This document shows positions 35,328 through 47,000 of a stretch of 64,000 nt of DNA, in pieces. The stretch's first letter is position 1. Every line of letters starts with the position of its first letter. Below the pieces are notes generated by a model. That model was not told the DNA's origin, did no database searches, and saw only the letters and a list, made by a program, of their open reading frames with translations. Location: contig FN649737.1 in NCBI GenBank assembly GCA_000310025.1, forward strand, positions 1,265,367 to 1,329,366, written 5' to 3'. This DNA comes from Ectocarpus siliculosus (Eukaryota > Sar > Phaeophyceae > Ectocarpales > Ectocarpaceae). Both the position numbers and the translations under genes were made by a program.

Positions 35328-38263
35328 TTACGCCCACTGCTTGAGGAGGGTCCCTTTCCCCGAGAACCACTTCCTCACAAAAATTATCTGGCCAATCCCA
35401 ACGAGCAGGAGCACGATAGTTTCCAGCACCGAGCTTTGTACCATGCTCGCATTGTTGTCTTCGGCAGCTGCGACAATCGTGGGGCGAACGGTGCAAACTT
35501 GGGGGCGTAAGAGGGGCGTTGCATAAGATAGAACTGATCACAGTTGGTTTGCCTATGCAGTACTCTCTTGTTGGAGGACACGCACAGCACACGTCCCACA
35601 CCAGGCGAAGATAGAATCCGAAAAAAAACACAGCTCATGTATGAGTGTTCCGCAAGAAGAAACACCGCAAGCTTCTTACCCGTCTTCCGTTGCGTGAGCT
35701 GCATGCGTTCTAGCTCCTGGAAGCTCTTGATTTCCTCGAAAACCTTACTCAACCCGTCCATTTCTTTCGTGATGATGGCCAGGTCTGAGACATGACGCGA
35801 AAGAGTGAAAACGATCAGTCTTCTATATCAAGGTCGTGCATAGAGAAGAGATACACATGGTAACCATTTTGAAGTTATAGGGACGGAGTTCTCGTCCATC
35901 GATATCTGACACACGTGAGGAGTGTACAGGTTGGCATGCATCAGTGGAAGGGGGGAGGCGCAAGCAACAAAAACTGGAATGATGCGATTGGACGATGCTG
36001 AATTTTCGTCTGTGTGAACGCATGAGAAAAGCGCTGCGTACATGCTTCGTCTGGCAAAATTTGGAAAGGTGTTCCAGCACTACAGTCGAGGACAAAACCT
36101 CACCCTCCTTGTTCTTCGGACTTCCGCCGGCGTCCTGCAAATCCGTGGTGTCGTCTTTCGCGTGTTTCTTCGTGGCGCCGTCTACATGCACAGCAACGAG
36201 AGCGGGAAAAGGTCAAATTCGCTTCCACGGGGGTAACGTAACGCGATAACCATCATTCCACGCATCATCACCAGGCAACTGGTAAATGAGGAGCTACTTC
36301 TTTATTATACCTGTCAAGCGGAACTAGATAGCTTCCCCAAGCAAGCTCTACAGCAATTAGCAATAAAAACGCACCTTCAACCACCTCCGAAATGTCCAGC
36401 ATGACGTGCTTGGCCTCTTGCGCGTAAGACTTATCGTTGGACAAGCATATCTCGTACTCTCCCTTCTCAGCATCGAACTGAAGCATGCAGCATGGGATGA
36501 AAGAAGCGTAAGAAGCATGCCGCGAGGCGGGAGAGCTGCACAAGACTCTGTTTCATTTTTTTCGTAGCTGAGGTGAGTCAACTTCTGTGAGCTGGTCAAG
36601 CTGTCTTATTCTGCGGGACTACACTGTATTCGTTCACCGGCCAGTTTCCACATGCCTTCAGGGCTTCAGAGACACCCTTGGTCACGTACTCCCCTCGGTC
36701 AAATTTGTAGCGTTTCGTCTGCGGCGCGACTGCAGGTAACTCGTGATAAGGTAGGTTGAAGCGGAAAGACTGCTTTGGACTTTGCTCATCTGCCCCAGCC
36801 TGACATACGTTGTGCTGGAGCGTGACCCACAAACAAAACAACCGAACCCCGGGTGTCCTACATCCTTCGACATTCAAGGGGCAAGGGGATGTGGGCAAAC
36901 GTGCGCCGAACCAGCGGTTCATCAAGATGGAACTCCTGTCTTGACACCTCGAATCGGCCTGCAGTGTAGCCATATATATGCGCGGGAGCTGCCTAGAGCC
37001 TTTAGGAAAATCCCCACAACTATTTCAAACAGCCATCACGAGTATATACAAACCCGCAAGCATTTGATATGGACCGACGCCGGAGCCCTTATCTTACTAC
37101 AGACATACACACGCCTGTACAGTGGGAGAAACTACACACAAGACTGCTGTCAAGCCAACGTGTGTGTGTGTCTTCGTCTTTTTTATTATGGCTATTGTAC
37201 AGTCCCCCCATTTTTCGTGGTGAGACGTGTACGACACTTTCCAGTGGATGTGTAGCGTGCAAGACAAAAAGGCCCACCTTATAATCGTATCCTGAGAATA
37301 GTTCTGCCGAGTCGTCATTATCCTCAAGAATGTTTTCCGATGTTATCTTTGCTGATTTCCGAAGCTTTAACTTCGTTCTGCCGTGTACTACATTCCCGCG
37401 ATCATCGAGCTGAGATGGCCCGCGCACCTGGTGTCAAGAACATGCACCGACGTCAAGCAAGGGAAGCAGCACATCGCGTAGAACAAAAACTGTACTTGCA
37501 ACAAACGAAAACATGTAGGTACGATGTGCGAGCTAGCATATCAATAGCGGTGTCACGGGCTCCAGCTTCTCTACCCCAGGTTTCATGCCTACCTGCCTTT
37601 TTTGTCCCCCATTCCCCAAGGCAGGCGGGCAGGCTCGTTTGCTATTACTACAGCAGTACCGGGCGTCGTGGTTTCAACCACTGTGTTTGAAGTAGATACG
37701 GCAGCAGCTCTCGCCGGTCGTTGTGGCTCGCTCGTCTTATCGCCGATGAGCGACGCAGCGGCTGCTGGCCCTCCTTGCTCGGCAGAGAACCACACGCGTC
37801 TATGTCGTTGATTACACTGCCGTATGCTATGTCGCACGCGCTCGCCCCCCGGTACACAAGGCGCTGGTATGCATAGAATATTAATACAAGTATTTGTATT
37901 CTACAGTAGGAGAATCGGAGAACGCGAGTGTGCGGCGTATATAACCTGCTCACCGAAAACCCAATGTCGAGGTTCCCTCCCTTGAAAACGAACACCTGGA
38001 GAGCATAAAAACAGGGAGAGGTTTGTCAGCAGATAATGCCAGCAGATAATACTTCCAGAAACTGGCGCGTAGATAGTTACAAAGCGTATACACGCAGTGT
38101 GGAGAGCGAGAACATCACCCACCTTTGCTTGGAGCTTCGTCTCCTCCTCCACATAGCGGAAAAAACAGACTTGTGCACGCTCCTCAATTAGATACGTCGA
38201 GGCTGCAGTGGCTGACACACAACAGAGCAAGAAGACCAGCACATGTGCACTTAATGCATTCAT
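35328..38263 (-). CDS. p24/TMED (emp24/GOLD) cargo receptor (7 exons, about 252 aa)
   Basis: Exons on the - strand: 38263-38123, 37995-37954, 37427-37278, 36477-36375, 36181-36104, 35784-35680, 35467-35328; phases 0,0,0,1,1,1. Residues 1-21 are a signal peptide. Then come the GOLD domain with Cys33 (RAQVCFFRYVEEET) and Cys122 (GEYEICLSND), which form the family disulfide, FKGGNLDIGFS, and a coiled coil (DGLSKVFEEIKSFQELERMQL). A single C-terminal membrane helix (VLETIVLLLVGIGQIIFVRK) is followed by a short cytosolic tail. p24 proteins cycle between ER and Golgi in COPI/COPII vesicles and select cargo such as GPI-anchored proteins. A Lys/Asp-rich insert of about 25 residues in exon 5 makes it longer than the usual 200-220 aa. 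The tail ends GTLLKQWA without a clear KKXX signal. It is divergent from the next gene, with 287 bases between starts. Confidence 0.88.
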
Positions 38264-38550
38264 CTTGTGTGGGTCTGCACGGTGAAAGCACTACATCCGA
38301 GGGGTAGCTGCCTCTGCTGTCTGTGCTCTGTGCCACGATTTCTCGGCTGCTGTTCCTCCCAATTCCTCCCAATTGCTTGAAATTGCTCCGCTTGCCGCGT
38401 CTTCCTTCCCCTCCCCCCTCCCCCCCAACCCCGGTAAAAAAGTGGCCCTCAAAAACCGAATCTCCGATATATCCACACACATGAACACATGTTGCAGCTT
38501 GGGGATGCGGTAGCGAGCACTCTCTCCTCTCGCGGCGTGAACCGAAGACC
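38264..38550. promoter_or_regulatory. Divergent promoter region, p24 (-) / plastid protein (+)
   Basis: 287 bases between two divergent start codons. It has a C-rich tract on the + strand around 38400-38430 and no obvious TATA box. Both promoters must be contained or overlap here. Confidence 0.45.
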
Positions 38551-40959
38551 ATGCACACTACCTTTTGCGCGTTACTACTGCTATTCTCTGTTTTTGTTTC
38601 CGAGGTGCTGGGTTTCGTGACGTACAGCAGCAGCAGCAGTATTTGTAGCAGTGCCCGTAGACCCGCGAGATGCAGCAGCAGGTTGAGCAACGATGAGAGC
38701 GGCGAGGCTTTAGAGCAGGCCGCGGCAAAGCTCAGGAAGGAGGTCGCTGATCTTGAAAAGGAGCTGGCGAAAGGTCAGAACGCAGTTGGTGTGGCGTGGG
38801 ATCGGGAAATAAAAAAAATTGTACATGTACCTTTGGGTGTGGCGTGTACACGGAACGGTACAACTGCAAACTGCTGTTGTGTAAACAGCAGCAAAGGGGC
38901 TTGATATGCTTATACGGCGGTGGTGTGGTGGTGAACATAACCGCCTTATATTGTATCGAACAGGAATCGAGATAGCCTCATTAGGGCGGTGAGCACCTTA
39001 TTCAGGTCAAACCAAGAATGACGCGCGCAGCGTATGTATGTAGTGGTTATCACCTCACGGCGCGTTGTCGCGAGTGGAAGAGGATGGCCAGCACCGTGCA
39101 CTGCTGTACACATGTATATCGACCCTGGTCACTTCAATCGTTTGAACCGCATGCGTTCAGCAGCGGTACGTACATCCGATGCCAGCAATACAAGAATATA
39201 TATGCTCTTGTGTCCCGATGCGAGAAACAACGACTCTGTCACCTTCGTGAAGAGTACAACTACATAATAGTAGCCAACAAGGACCATCACGCAATTTGAA
39301 AAGAAAGCGTGGCACACAAGAACCATAAATATTCTGCGTCGACGACGCTTGGCCCCTGGGTACGGGTCAAGCACTACTTCCTGCTTCCCCCGGGTGCTTT
39401 TATCTCTGAAAATACATTCGCCTTCAAGAATCCTCCCATGCCCCACTACCGCACGGGTTTGATGCGCTACGTGATACGTGTTGTTTTCACTTCAAGCCGG
39501 GCGTTGTATCCTTCGCCCGCTCAGTTGCCTTGCCTCAGAGAGGAACATGCACTTCATAGAGGGCGTACTGATGCCAAAATGAACATCGCCTGATATCGGT
39601 TTTGGGATCGATAGTTACGCCTTATACAGGGCCCGACCCGGTATGACCGCCTTATACCTGGTCTGAGCTGTGGGAACAAATTTCGGCCGCCTTATATCGG
39701 GTATACCTCTTTGCAGCGGCCCCCCTGCTGCGTGTATTTCGTCAACGTCTACCTGTCGGGTATGCACTGATCATGAACCTTATGAACCGTTGCGTGGCTG
39801 TTCATCCCTGGCGTGCTAAAGGCAAAAAACAAGATGAAAACTTACCGCCAGAGACCGCTCCTGACCTGGAAATGCCATCTTCCCCGTTCAGCCTGGCACC
39901 GAGCCGCTGGCTGGTGATGATGGATATTGGGCGAGAGAAGGGGACTTGGATGCCCCAAAGTTGGGGTAGAAGTGGGAGGTATGTCACGGCTCGCGTTCGA
40001 AAGGAAACCTTCTGAAACCTTGCGACCGTGTCTATGTACCTAACGTACGTTCGGCGTCGGCACAAAAGATGTGCTGTCCGAAGTCAGGCCGGCGGACACG
40101 AAATCCTTGTACTCAACCTGACTCACCCTCCCGCTGTACCGACCTCACCCATGCTTGGATCTTATCTTCCGAAAAAGGAGAGTGGAAGTGGATTTGCTCC
40201 TGGAATTTTTACCAGGAGGAGATATGAAAGCGGTCGTCGACAGCCCCTTCGTTGATATGACAGTGACACCTGGAAAATGGAGCGTGGGCGCAGCACAGGG
40301 AAAACCTCGGCGGCGACCAACAAACTCCTTGGGTGAGAGTCTGACGTAGGTTAGGGTGTGAGCTATGTGCTCACAATCGTGCTTGTGCCTGGGACATTGT
40401 TTGGCATTTTGACTGCCATGGATCGTCGTATTGATTTCTCTACCAGGAAGCCTGACGTCGGACACATGCCGGTTTTGGGTGGAGACGGACGGGTTCGGCA
40501 GGGGCGATGTGACGATTCCTGCTGGCCGGATCTATTTCGCCGTGCCGGCATGGGGTGGTAAACTGTCGCGTAAAGGGCTCGTGACTGTCCGCCAAAGGCG
40601 GTGAGATGGGTTGTGTTTGTTCATCTCACTTGCGCGGTGAATTTAAAAGTGCATTACATTACAAATGATACCGGACGCGCTGTGTATTTTTAGCGCGCTG
40701 AAGTTCGTGAACATACAGAGTAACTGTCGCCATCGTTCTCTGGTACCTTCCATGGTGTTTTCATTCTAACCTCGTTTCTCTTGTTGTGTAAACCTGAATC
40801 CTTGCACGCGACTGTTCAAGGTGGTTGGTGCGCGAGGAGTCGCGTATTCTGGGAGTTTTCGGGACGGAGCTGCTTATTCCTGACGCTGAAGGGCGATTGC
40901 CACCAAGAACTCCTCGTCCTCGGACGCCCCCATTTCCAGATGGTTTCAGGGATGGTTGA
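38551..40959 (+). CDS. Predicted plastid protein of unknown function (5 exons, about 274 aa)
   Basis: Exons 38551-38773, 39822-39978, 40181-40332, 40447-40600, 40821-40959; phases 1, 2, 1, 2, none of them phase 0, unlike its neighbours. Residues 1-21 are a strong signal peptide ending VLG|FV, with Phe after the cleavage site, then a Ser/Arg-rich transit-like stretch and a coiled coil (LEQAAAKLRKEVADLEKELA, about 54-73). The main domain has RWLVMMDIGREKGTWMPQSW (103-122), RVEVDLLLEFLPGG, RFWVETDGFGRGDV followed by TIPAGRIYFAVPAWGG, RQRRWLVREESRILGVFGTE and a Pro-rich C-terminus. The Trp/Gly-rich beta-strand pattern looks like a conserved stromal or thylakoid protein family, but I do not recognise a name or activity. 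Continuity of reading phase across all four introns supports the model. Intron 1 is about 1 kb and holds repeated CGCCTTATA phrases. Confidence 0.75.
38936..39705. repeat. Dispersed CGCCTTATA repeats in intron 1 of the plastid-protein gene
   Basis: The phrase CGCCTTATA recurs at about 38942, 39614, 39641 and 39691, three of them within 80 bases and embedded in similar context (ACCGCCTTATACCTGGT, CCGCCTTATATCGGGTATA). It looks like a short degenerate repeat cluster; origin unknown. Confidence 0.45.
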
Positions 40960-41691
40960 CATTTGGTGTCGGAACGGATGGCATCGTCAAGCACACATTG
41001 GAGACATGCAGCATTATAATCATTGGTCTGAGTCTATTTTTGTTATGGGCGTCCTACAGTGTCGTGGCACAAGTTATAGACACGTGTAAACAGCAGCTCA
41101 AATGCCCTTGAACCTATTGGAGGAACCTGCGGTACATGGATGTGCAACGTTTCCTGTTTTTGTTGTTTTCCATTGAAGTGCTGTGTCATGTTATCAAGAA
41201 CACGAGACACACCAGGGAGCCAAATGAGGTGTTCTGGCGCCATCTGGGAGGCTGAACCATTTTTCGGCCGACCAGACTCACCATCTCACACATGCAGTGG
41301 AAACGAAAACAACAGGGCATTACGTGTACTGCTTATTCAATATTTGGATCTAACCCTACCGCGTACAGCTGAAGTCGAGAAAAACAAAGGTCAGAGCGGC
41401 CGTAGAATGCGTCCCCGCTACCCTCGACGGTGAAACCGTGAAAACGTGAAAATAAGAGAGATGGTTGGTTGTCGTGGTACCAATTAACCTCCACAAGCAG
41501 GATGAAGAGGAGGCTAGCCGGCAACGAGCGCTCAAACGAAACAGCAAGCCCGGCAACAGCACGGACATGGCAACAACCCATGGGGCGGGAGGGGGGCAGC
41601 AGACGGACGAGACGGCAAGGGAAGAAAGCAAACGAGAAGAGGCGGATCGAGTGGCACGACATGTGCCGTGTTGAACCCCTTGGTTGACTAA
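40960..41691. other. Intergenic, no gene recognised
   Basis: 3' flank of the plastid-protein gene. The overlapping minus-strand frames here run into the adjacent repeat array and have no recognisable domain. Confidence 0.4.
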
Positions 41692-42967
41692 TCCCCCCCC
41701 CCCCATCACTACCCCCTGCCGGTGTTTGCCATCGGGGTTTGGGTTTTCGTCGCTTGGCAACGACGTTGTAAAACAAGCCCCCCACTCGGTGTTTGCCATC
41801 GGGATTGGGTTTTCGTCGCATGGCAACGACGTTGTAAAACAAGCCAATTCACTTCGTGAACTCGGCAACCAGGTTACCGTTTTTTTTTTTTTACCTCTGT
41901 TTTTTTTTTTGGCGGTAACCATAATGGTAGTCGAGTAGATCATGTTGTGCGGGGTCGAGAACCCTCACTCCGCGCAACGGGGGATGATCGCACCACGTTG
42001 TGTTAAAACGGTCAAGCTTCCTCGAGGCAGTTACACAGTGCTTACAACTGTCTCTGGAAGTGAAAGCACCAGAAAATAAATTAAGTCATACGTAGCTGTC
42101 ATCCGTACGCAAGGAAGTAAGCACAAGATGCCGAACACCCTTAGCAGGATGCAGCTCACCCTTCATGCGACTCGCCAAATACCTCACGGCGCTTCGCGCT
42201 TGGTGATGTGAGAGCCTGGTCCGGTGAAAACCCGNNNNNNNNNNNNNNNNNNNNNNNNNNNNNNNNNNNNNNNNNNNNNNNNNNNNNNNNNNNNNNNNNN
42301 NNNNNNNNNNNNNNNNNNNNNNNNNNNNNNNNNNNNNNNNNNNNNNNNNNNNNNNNNNNNNNNNNNNNNNNNNNNNNNNNNNNNNNNNNNNNNNGCTTGG
42401 CAACGACGTTGTAAAACAAGCCGCCCCCCCCGGTGTTTGCCATCGGGGTTTGGGTTTTCGTCGCTTGGCAACGACGTTGTAAAACAAGCCAATTCACCTC
42501 GTGAACTCGGCAACCAGGTTACCGTTTTTTTTTTTTACCTCGTTTTTTTTTTTTTGGCGGTAACCATAATGGTGGTCGAGTAGATCATGTTGTGCGGGGT
42601 CGAGAACCCTCACTCCGCGCAACGGGGGATGATCGCACCTCGTTGTGTTAAAATGGTCAAGCTTCCTCGAGGCAGTTACACAGTGCTTACAACTGTCTCT
42701 GGAAGTGAAAGCACCAGAAAATAAATTAAGTCATACGTAGCTGTCATCCGTACGCAAGGAAGTAAGCACAAGATGCCGAACACCCTTAGCAGGATGCAGC
42801 TCACCCTTCATGCGACTCGCCAAATACCTCACGGCGCTTCGCGCTTGGTGATGTGAGAGCCTGGTCCGGTGAGAACCCGGCGTGCTCCGTCCCGGCTTTG
42901 TAGGGATGCGAGGTCAATGGTCAAAGGATTACGGCATGCACGACTATGAGTACACCCCCCCCCCCCA
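41692..42967. repeat. Tandem duplication (period about 645 bp as assembled) around a sequence gap
   Basis: Two near-identical copies, roughly 41788-42234 and 42431-42888, are offset by 645 bases (for example GTCATACGTAGCTG at 42085 and 42730). Each carries 57-59-bp sub-repeats containing GGTTTTCGTCGCTTGGCAACG and ending GTTGTAAAACAAGCC (starts near 41721, 41788 and 42431, plus a partial copy from 42395), T-tracts flanked by inverted GGTTACCG/CGGTAACC, and a CTTCGCGCTTGGTGATGTGAG segment. Long C-tracts followed by ATCACT sit at both outer ends (41692 and 42953). No coding capacity. It may be a satellite or nested non-autonomous element; the gap leaves the copy number uncertain. Confidence 0.85.
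42235..42394. other. Assembly gap (160 N)
   Basis: A run of 160 undetermined bases inside the tandem duplication. Repeats on both sides suggest the assembler could not resolve the array, so the true length may differ. Confidence 0.99.
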
Positions 42968-44085
42968 TCACTGTACTATTGCACCAACCCCCCACGAGCG
43001 ATGACGTGCCTTTGCTGTCTCGGTGGCTCTTTTTTGTTTTCTTGCAATCTGTTTTGTTTGTCGCTACGGTGGTGGTTTTGGCATGGGTCTTTCTGTATTT
43101 TTTCCTCTGTTTTCTTTTTCTTTTGTGTTTTTCTTTTTTTATTGTTTTCCTTTTGAAATATGACCGCCTCTTTTTTCTTCTGTGAAGCCAAGATTGAACC
43201 AGGGAATATACCTACCCGCTGGCCCGTGATGTTGACCTCCAGTCTATGTTAGTAAATTAGCCTGTGGCCACGGGAATCGACCGCGTCAAGTGCTAAGACT
43301 GCGGACAGATGAAGATACTGGGTAGAGAGATCGGAACGGTTTTTGATGTGAAGACAACAACAACAAAACAACAGGGTGATGTGTGTGGCCTACAATTTCA
43401 ACTCTTGAACAATAACAGGTAACCTAAACATGTAGGCAGAGACCGTCGCGGCCACGCGATAACTGACTCATTGTTTCCTCGATCACCTATCCCAGGGCGA
43501 TCAACTTAAGGTTGACTAACGTGGCGATTGGTGCTGCCTCGTTCAGAGCGGCTGGAAACCACGCGTCGCTCTCCATTGCTTCCAATATCGTGCGCTTCCA
43601 TAGAATCACCCGCACACAAGCCATGACATGCGAAATCTTATGGAGAAGCGAGCTTATTCGCCAAGCAGATGGCCATGTGCTTTTAACCCCCCCGCCCCCC
43701 CCGTCCTTATCTGAAAATCTGGATGCGTTGACTGTGTCACTCAGTTGATAGTACCTCACTGGCACGGCGCGTCAAAAAAGATTATCATCAGCCGATGATT
43801 GCTCCGCCCCGTAATCTGTTCTCTGGAAGCTTTCGCCCTCCATACGAATCACTCAACATCCCGTGGGGCTTCGCGCTTGGTGGTGCAACACAGTCCTTCT
43901 GGACGTTTCTCGTCTGAAGCATGATACCGAGTATATACATCCCTCAGCCCATAAACACAGCCGTAACGGTTTAACCAATCTACATATCTACACCACATGT
44001 GTTCCAGGTTACCTCGGGCCAAACATACTCCGCGTACGCACTGCTTACTTGTACAAGAACTAGACTAACACCCCCGCTGAGCTCC
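42968..44085. other. Intergenic, T-rich and homopolymer-rich
   Basis: Strongly T-rich on the + strand from about 43010 to 43190, followed by unremarkable sequence with another C-tract near 43690. No exon recognised. It is the 3' flank of ALG9. Confidence 0.4.
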
Positions 44086-47000
44086 CTAGACGATCCCAAC
44101 TCTCCGGTACAGGCTGAGGAATCCATGCCTCACAAAGCGCTCCGAGACGAAGGGGATGAAGAAGGCACGTAGCGCCGGATCAGAGAACTCTGGGTCCAGC
44201 AATTTATGTGACAGAACCTACAAGGTGATTAACAAAAGCGCGATGCACACGTGTGAAGACAGGGCAGCATTTCAACGTCGTCTGTCCCCAAGGCAGCAAA
44301 TTCTCGACTGGAGTTTGGCTGGCTTCACTTGTTCTCGGTGAACGTTTGCGACAGCGCCCCAAGCGCGCCATTTCGATAGAAACACAAACCTTAAAACTCT
44401 AGCGCAGCACTTAATGGCGCTGACATTCCATCAGATACATGCAATGCTTAATGAGTAAGTGAACGGGTGCACGCTCACGTTTCTGCCAACAATATCCACA
44501 AATGTAGCGGGTAGCTATCCCCTGATATTCTGTCACCGATATGTTCGAGAGGAAATCTCTCGAAGTTACAAGAGAAATCTTACCGTATGCCACTGCTCCT
44601 TCGTCTTTAGTATGTCCTGCATTGCCTGGGACGCGCGGGTGGAGTACTGGTCGTAGTCTCTGAACCGTGCAGCTAGAACGTAGTCACACTCATCTAGTGT
44701 CACAAACCTTGCACAGGGGTGCACGCAGCGAAAGGACACAACGAGGGGTGGGGGGGGGGGCGTACTCATCTTGCCGAAAGATTTTCACCAATGATCACGC
44801 ATTCGTCCAAGCGGAGGAGTACTTGCTCTGCAAATAGAGAGACCGCCAACATCCTCAAAGGTTTCTGCCATACTCCTGATAAGGTAATTCTTACTTTCCC
44901 ATCTCCCTTCTTTTCCGGCGTTCTTTAGCATACTTTAGTACCGCTGCTTTCTCCTTTCGCCCAATGTACCAAACTTCTCAACACAACATCTACAATCGAC
45001 AGCAATCTCTTCTGCCCTGTGTAAACTTCCACATTTCGATGTATATGCTGGATGGAAACTGGGGTAATAAGACGGAGTTCACGCGGAAGCTTAAATTTCC
45101 AGAATGCCCCATTGTCCTGCGGTGATTGCCCTAGTTGTTTTCGCGATAAGAGTTCAGTCGTCCCTTTTCCTCGTCGAGTCGAATACTCATAAATTAGTCG
45201 TTTTCCACCGCCGCAAACCGCAGGCAATCGAGCTCCAACCCACTGTTAATAATAGAAGGGTTCACCAGGTCAACCACTAGTTTAACAAGTTAGCCACCGC
45301 CGGGGCGACCATTACGTTTTGGTGTCTTAAAAAGAGAGATCTAGAGTAAAGGCATCTGAACTTGACACTATACAGGACAACCGTATACTAGCCTCATTGT
45401 TGTTGTTGCCCTCAATCGTAAATGCAACTTGTCACGATGATGTTGACAGGGGGGGGCTAAGAGACTGGGTCGTGCGAGACGAAAAAAAATAGATGGTCGA
45501 GCGCCCTTGAGCTATTGTCTACAAATTTACCAATGGTTGCTGCATTAATCGCTATTTTCGTCTAAACAAACCAGTCCATGGCAGAGTGGCGGCAAAGACG
45601 ACTTTTGTCGAAGTCAACAGCGCCTAACCGGCATTGACCAAGCTGCATCCAACGAATAAACAAGTGCGTTCTCACCTCTCCTCTTCTTGTGCGTTGAGGT
45701 CGTTGAAGGACTGCAGAGGTTCCGCCTTGGTGCCGTTGGTGGGCTGCAGCAGCAGAAAGGTGACGGCTTCCACTTAAACTTATGACAGATAGCGACACTT
45801 GGATTCATTTGGCCACCGCACAACAAACATGGTTGTGGCGTACAGTAGTTGTCCCGATATCTCATGGTGTAGTGAAGACAAAATAAACCGCGTAACAAGG
45901 GCGGCGGACGCGGGGTGTTTCCGCTCCCCTCACCCCCGGGTTTAAGTGGATGTGTCCATACGAAACGATAAATGTGAGGTAGCACTTGTCGGAATAAAGC
46001 GCTGAAGTCCTGTCGCGTTGTACATTTAATAGCTCTTTGAAAGTTTTGCAAAGCGCTGAACACGAGCGTACACATTAACACGACATCGCGACGATGTGTG
46101 CCAGCCTGTCCGTCGTCCGTGGGTAACATTGGCTAACACCCATGGCTACGCTCTGTGGGGCTCGAACAGCAGCTGTAGCAGTATATTTCGCACACACATC
46201 ACACGTTTCCCCCAGAATTATAGCACAATAACGTGGGTGTTTCGAGTTCCGAGAGGCACAGTGAATTCTCGGAACATCCGACAAATTGCTATTCTCTACA
46301 TTGTTGGGAAAAGATGTTGGCCCACTTTTGGTCGCACGCACATTGCAAGGAAGCAGTGTTGCACAGTAGTCCCCAACAGACGATGGTGTAGTATGTACCA
46401 TTTCGTAAGAGTACACAAGTAGACACGTTGTTGCTTGTTTAGCTAGACATATGTTCCGAGTTCCGTGATCACTTCAAGTTCCCAAAATACACAGAAAGTT
46501 CCGCCCAATCACCACAGCGTCAATAGATAGTCTCACCCCAAGAAGTCAGAGGTGCACATGCAGGTGCGAACACGTGGTTTGGAGCGGTTTCAACGGCGCG
46601 GAATATCGGGACCCGCACTATCAAGGGAAGGTCCTTGAAAGAAATCTGGTATCTAAAATAGTGGTAGGCGAGGTTGTTGTGCCAAGGAATTCTTACTGTG
46701 ATTTATCGGGAACCGCGATATTCGGGACCGCGATATATCGGGATCATTACTGTATCCCAACCAATTCCAGAGTCGGACTCTGCAAGGGAGTGTAAATACA
46801 AAAAATACGACCCGACCTCGTCCACCTTTGGTCACGATCCATTGAACGATATCAAGCACTCGCGGATTAAGTCACGCGAGCTCTTGAGCCACTGCGCGGT
46901 AGGTCTGTCGTTTCTTTACCACAGACGGTAACACAGCAAGGAGCACGCGCAAGAACCTCACCGCGAATGGCTGGGGAAGTTGTCCGTGGAAGTCAGACCT

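Noticed and set aside
36596-36790. Protein-like frame inside p24 intron 3 (RYKFDRGEYVTKGVSEALKA)
   Set aside because: Exons 3 and 4 of p24 join in phase without it and give the normal GOLD spacing; no relative recognised. It could be a pseudogene fragment, but I cannot support it.
44790-44845. Alternative ALG9 exon with QVLLRLDECVIIG, resembling the real FVTLDECDYVLA exon
   Set aside because: The exon at 44584-44707 joins both neighbours in phase and matches ALG9 better; the similarity is only four residues (LDEC).
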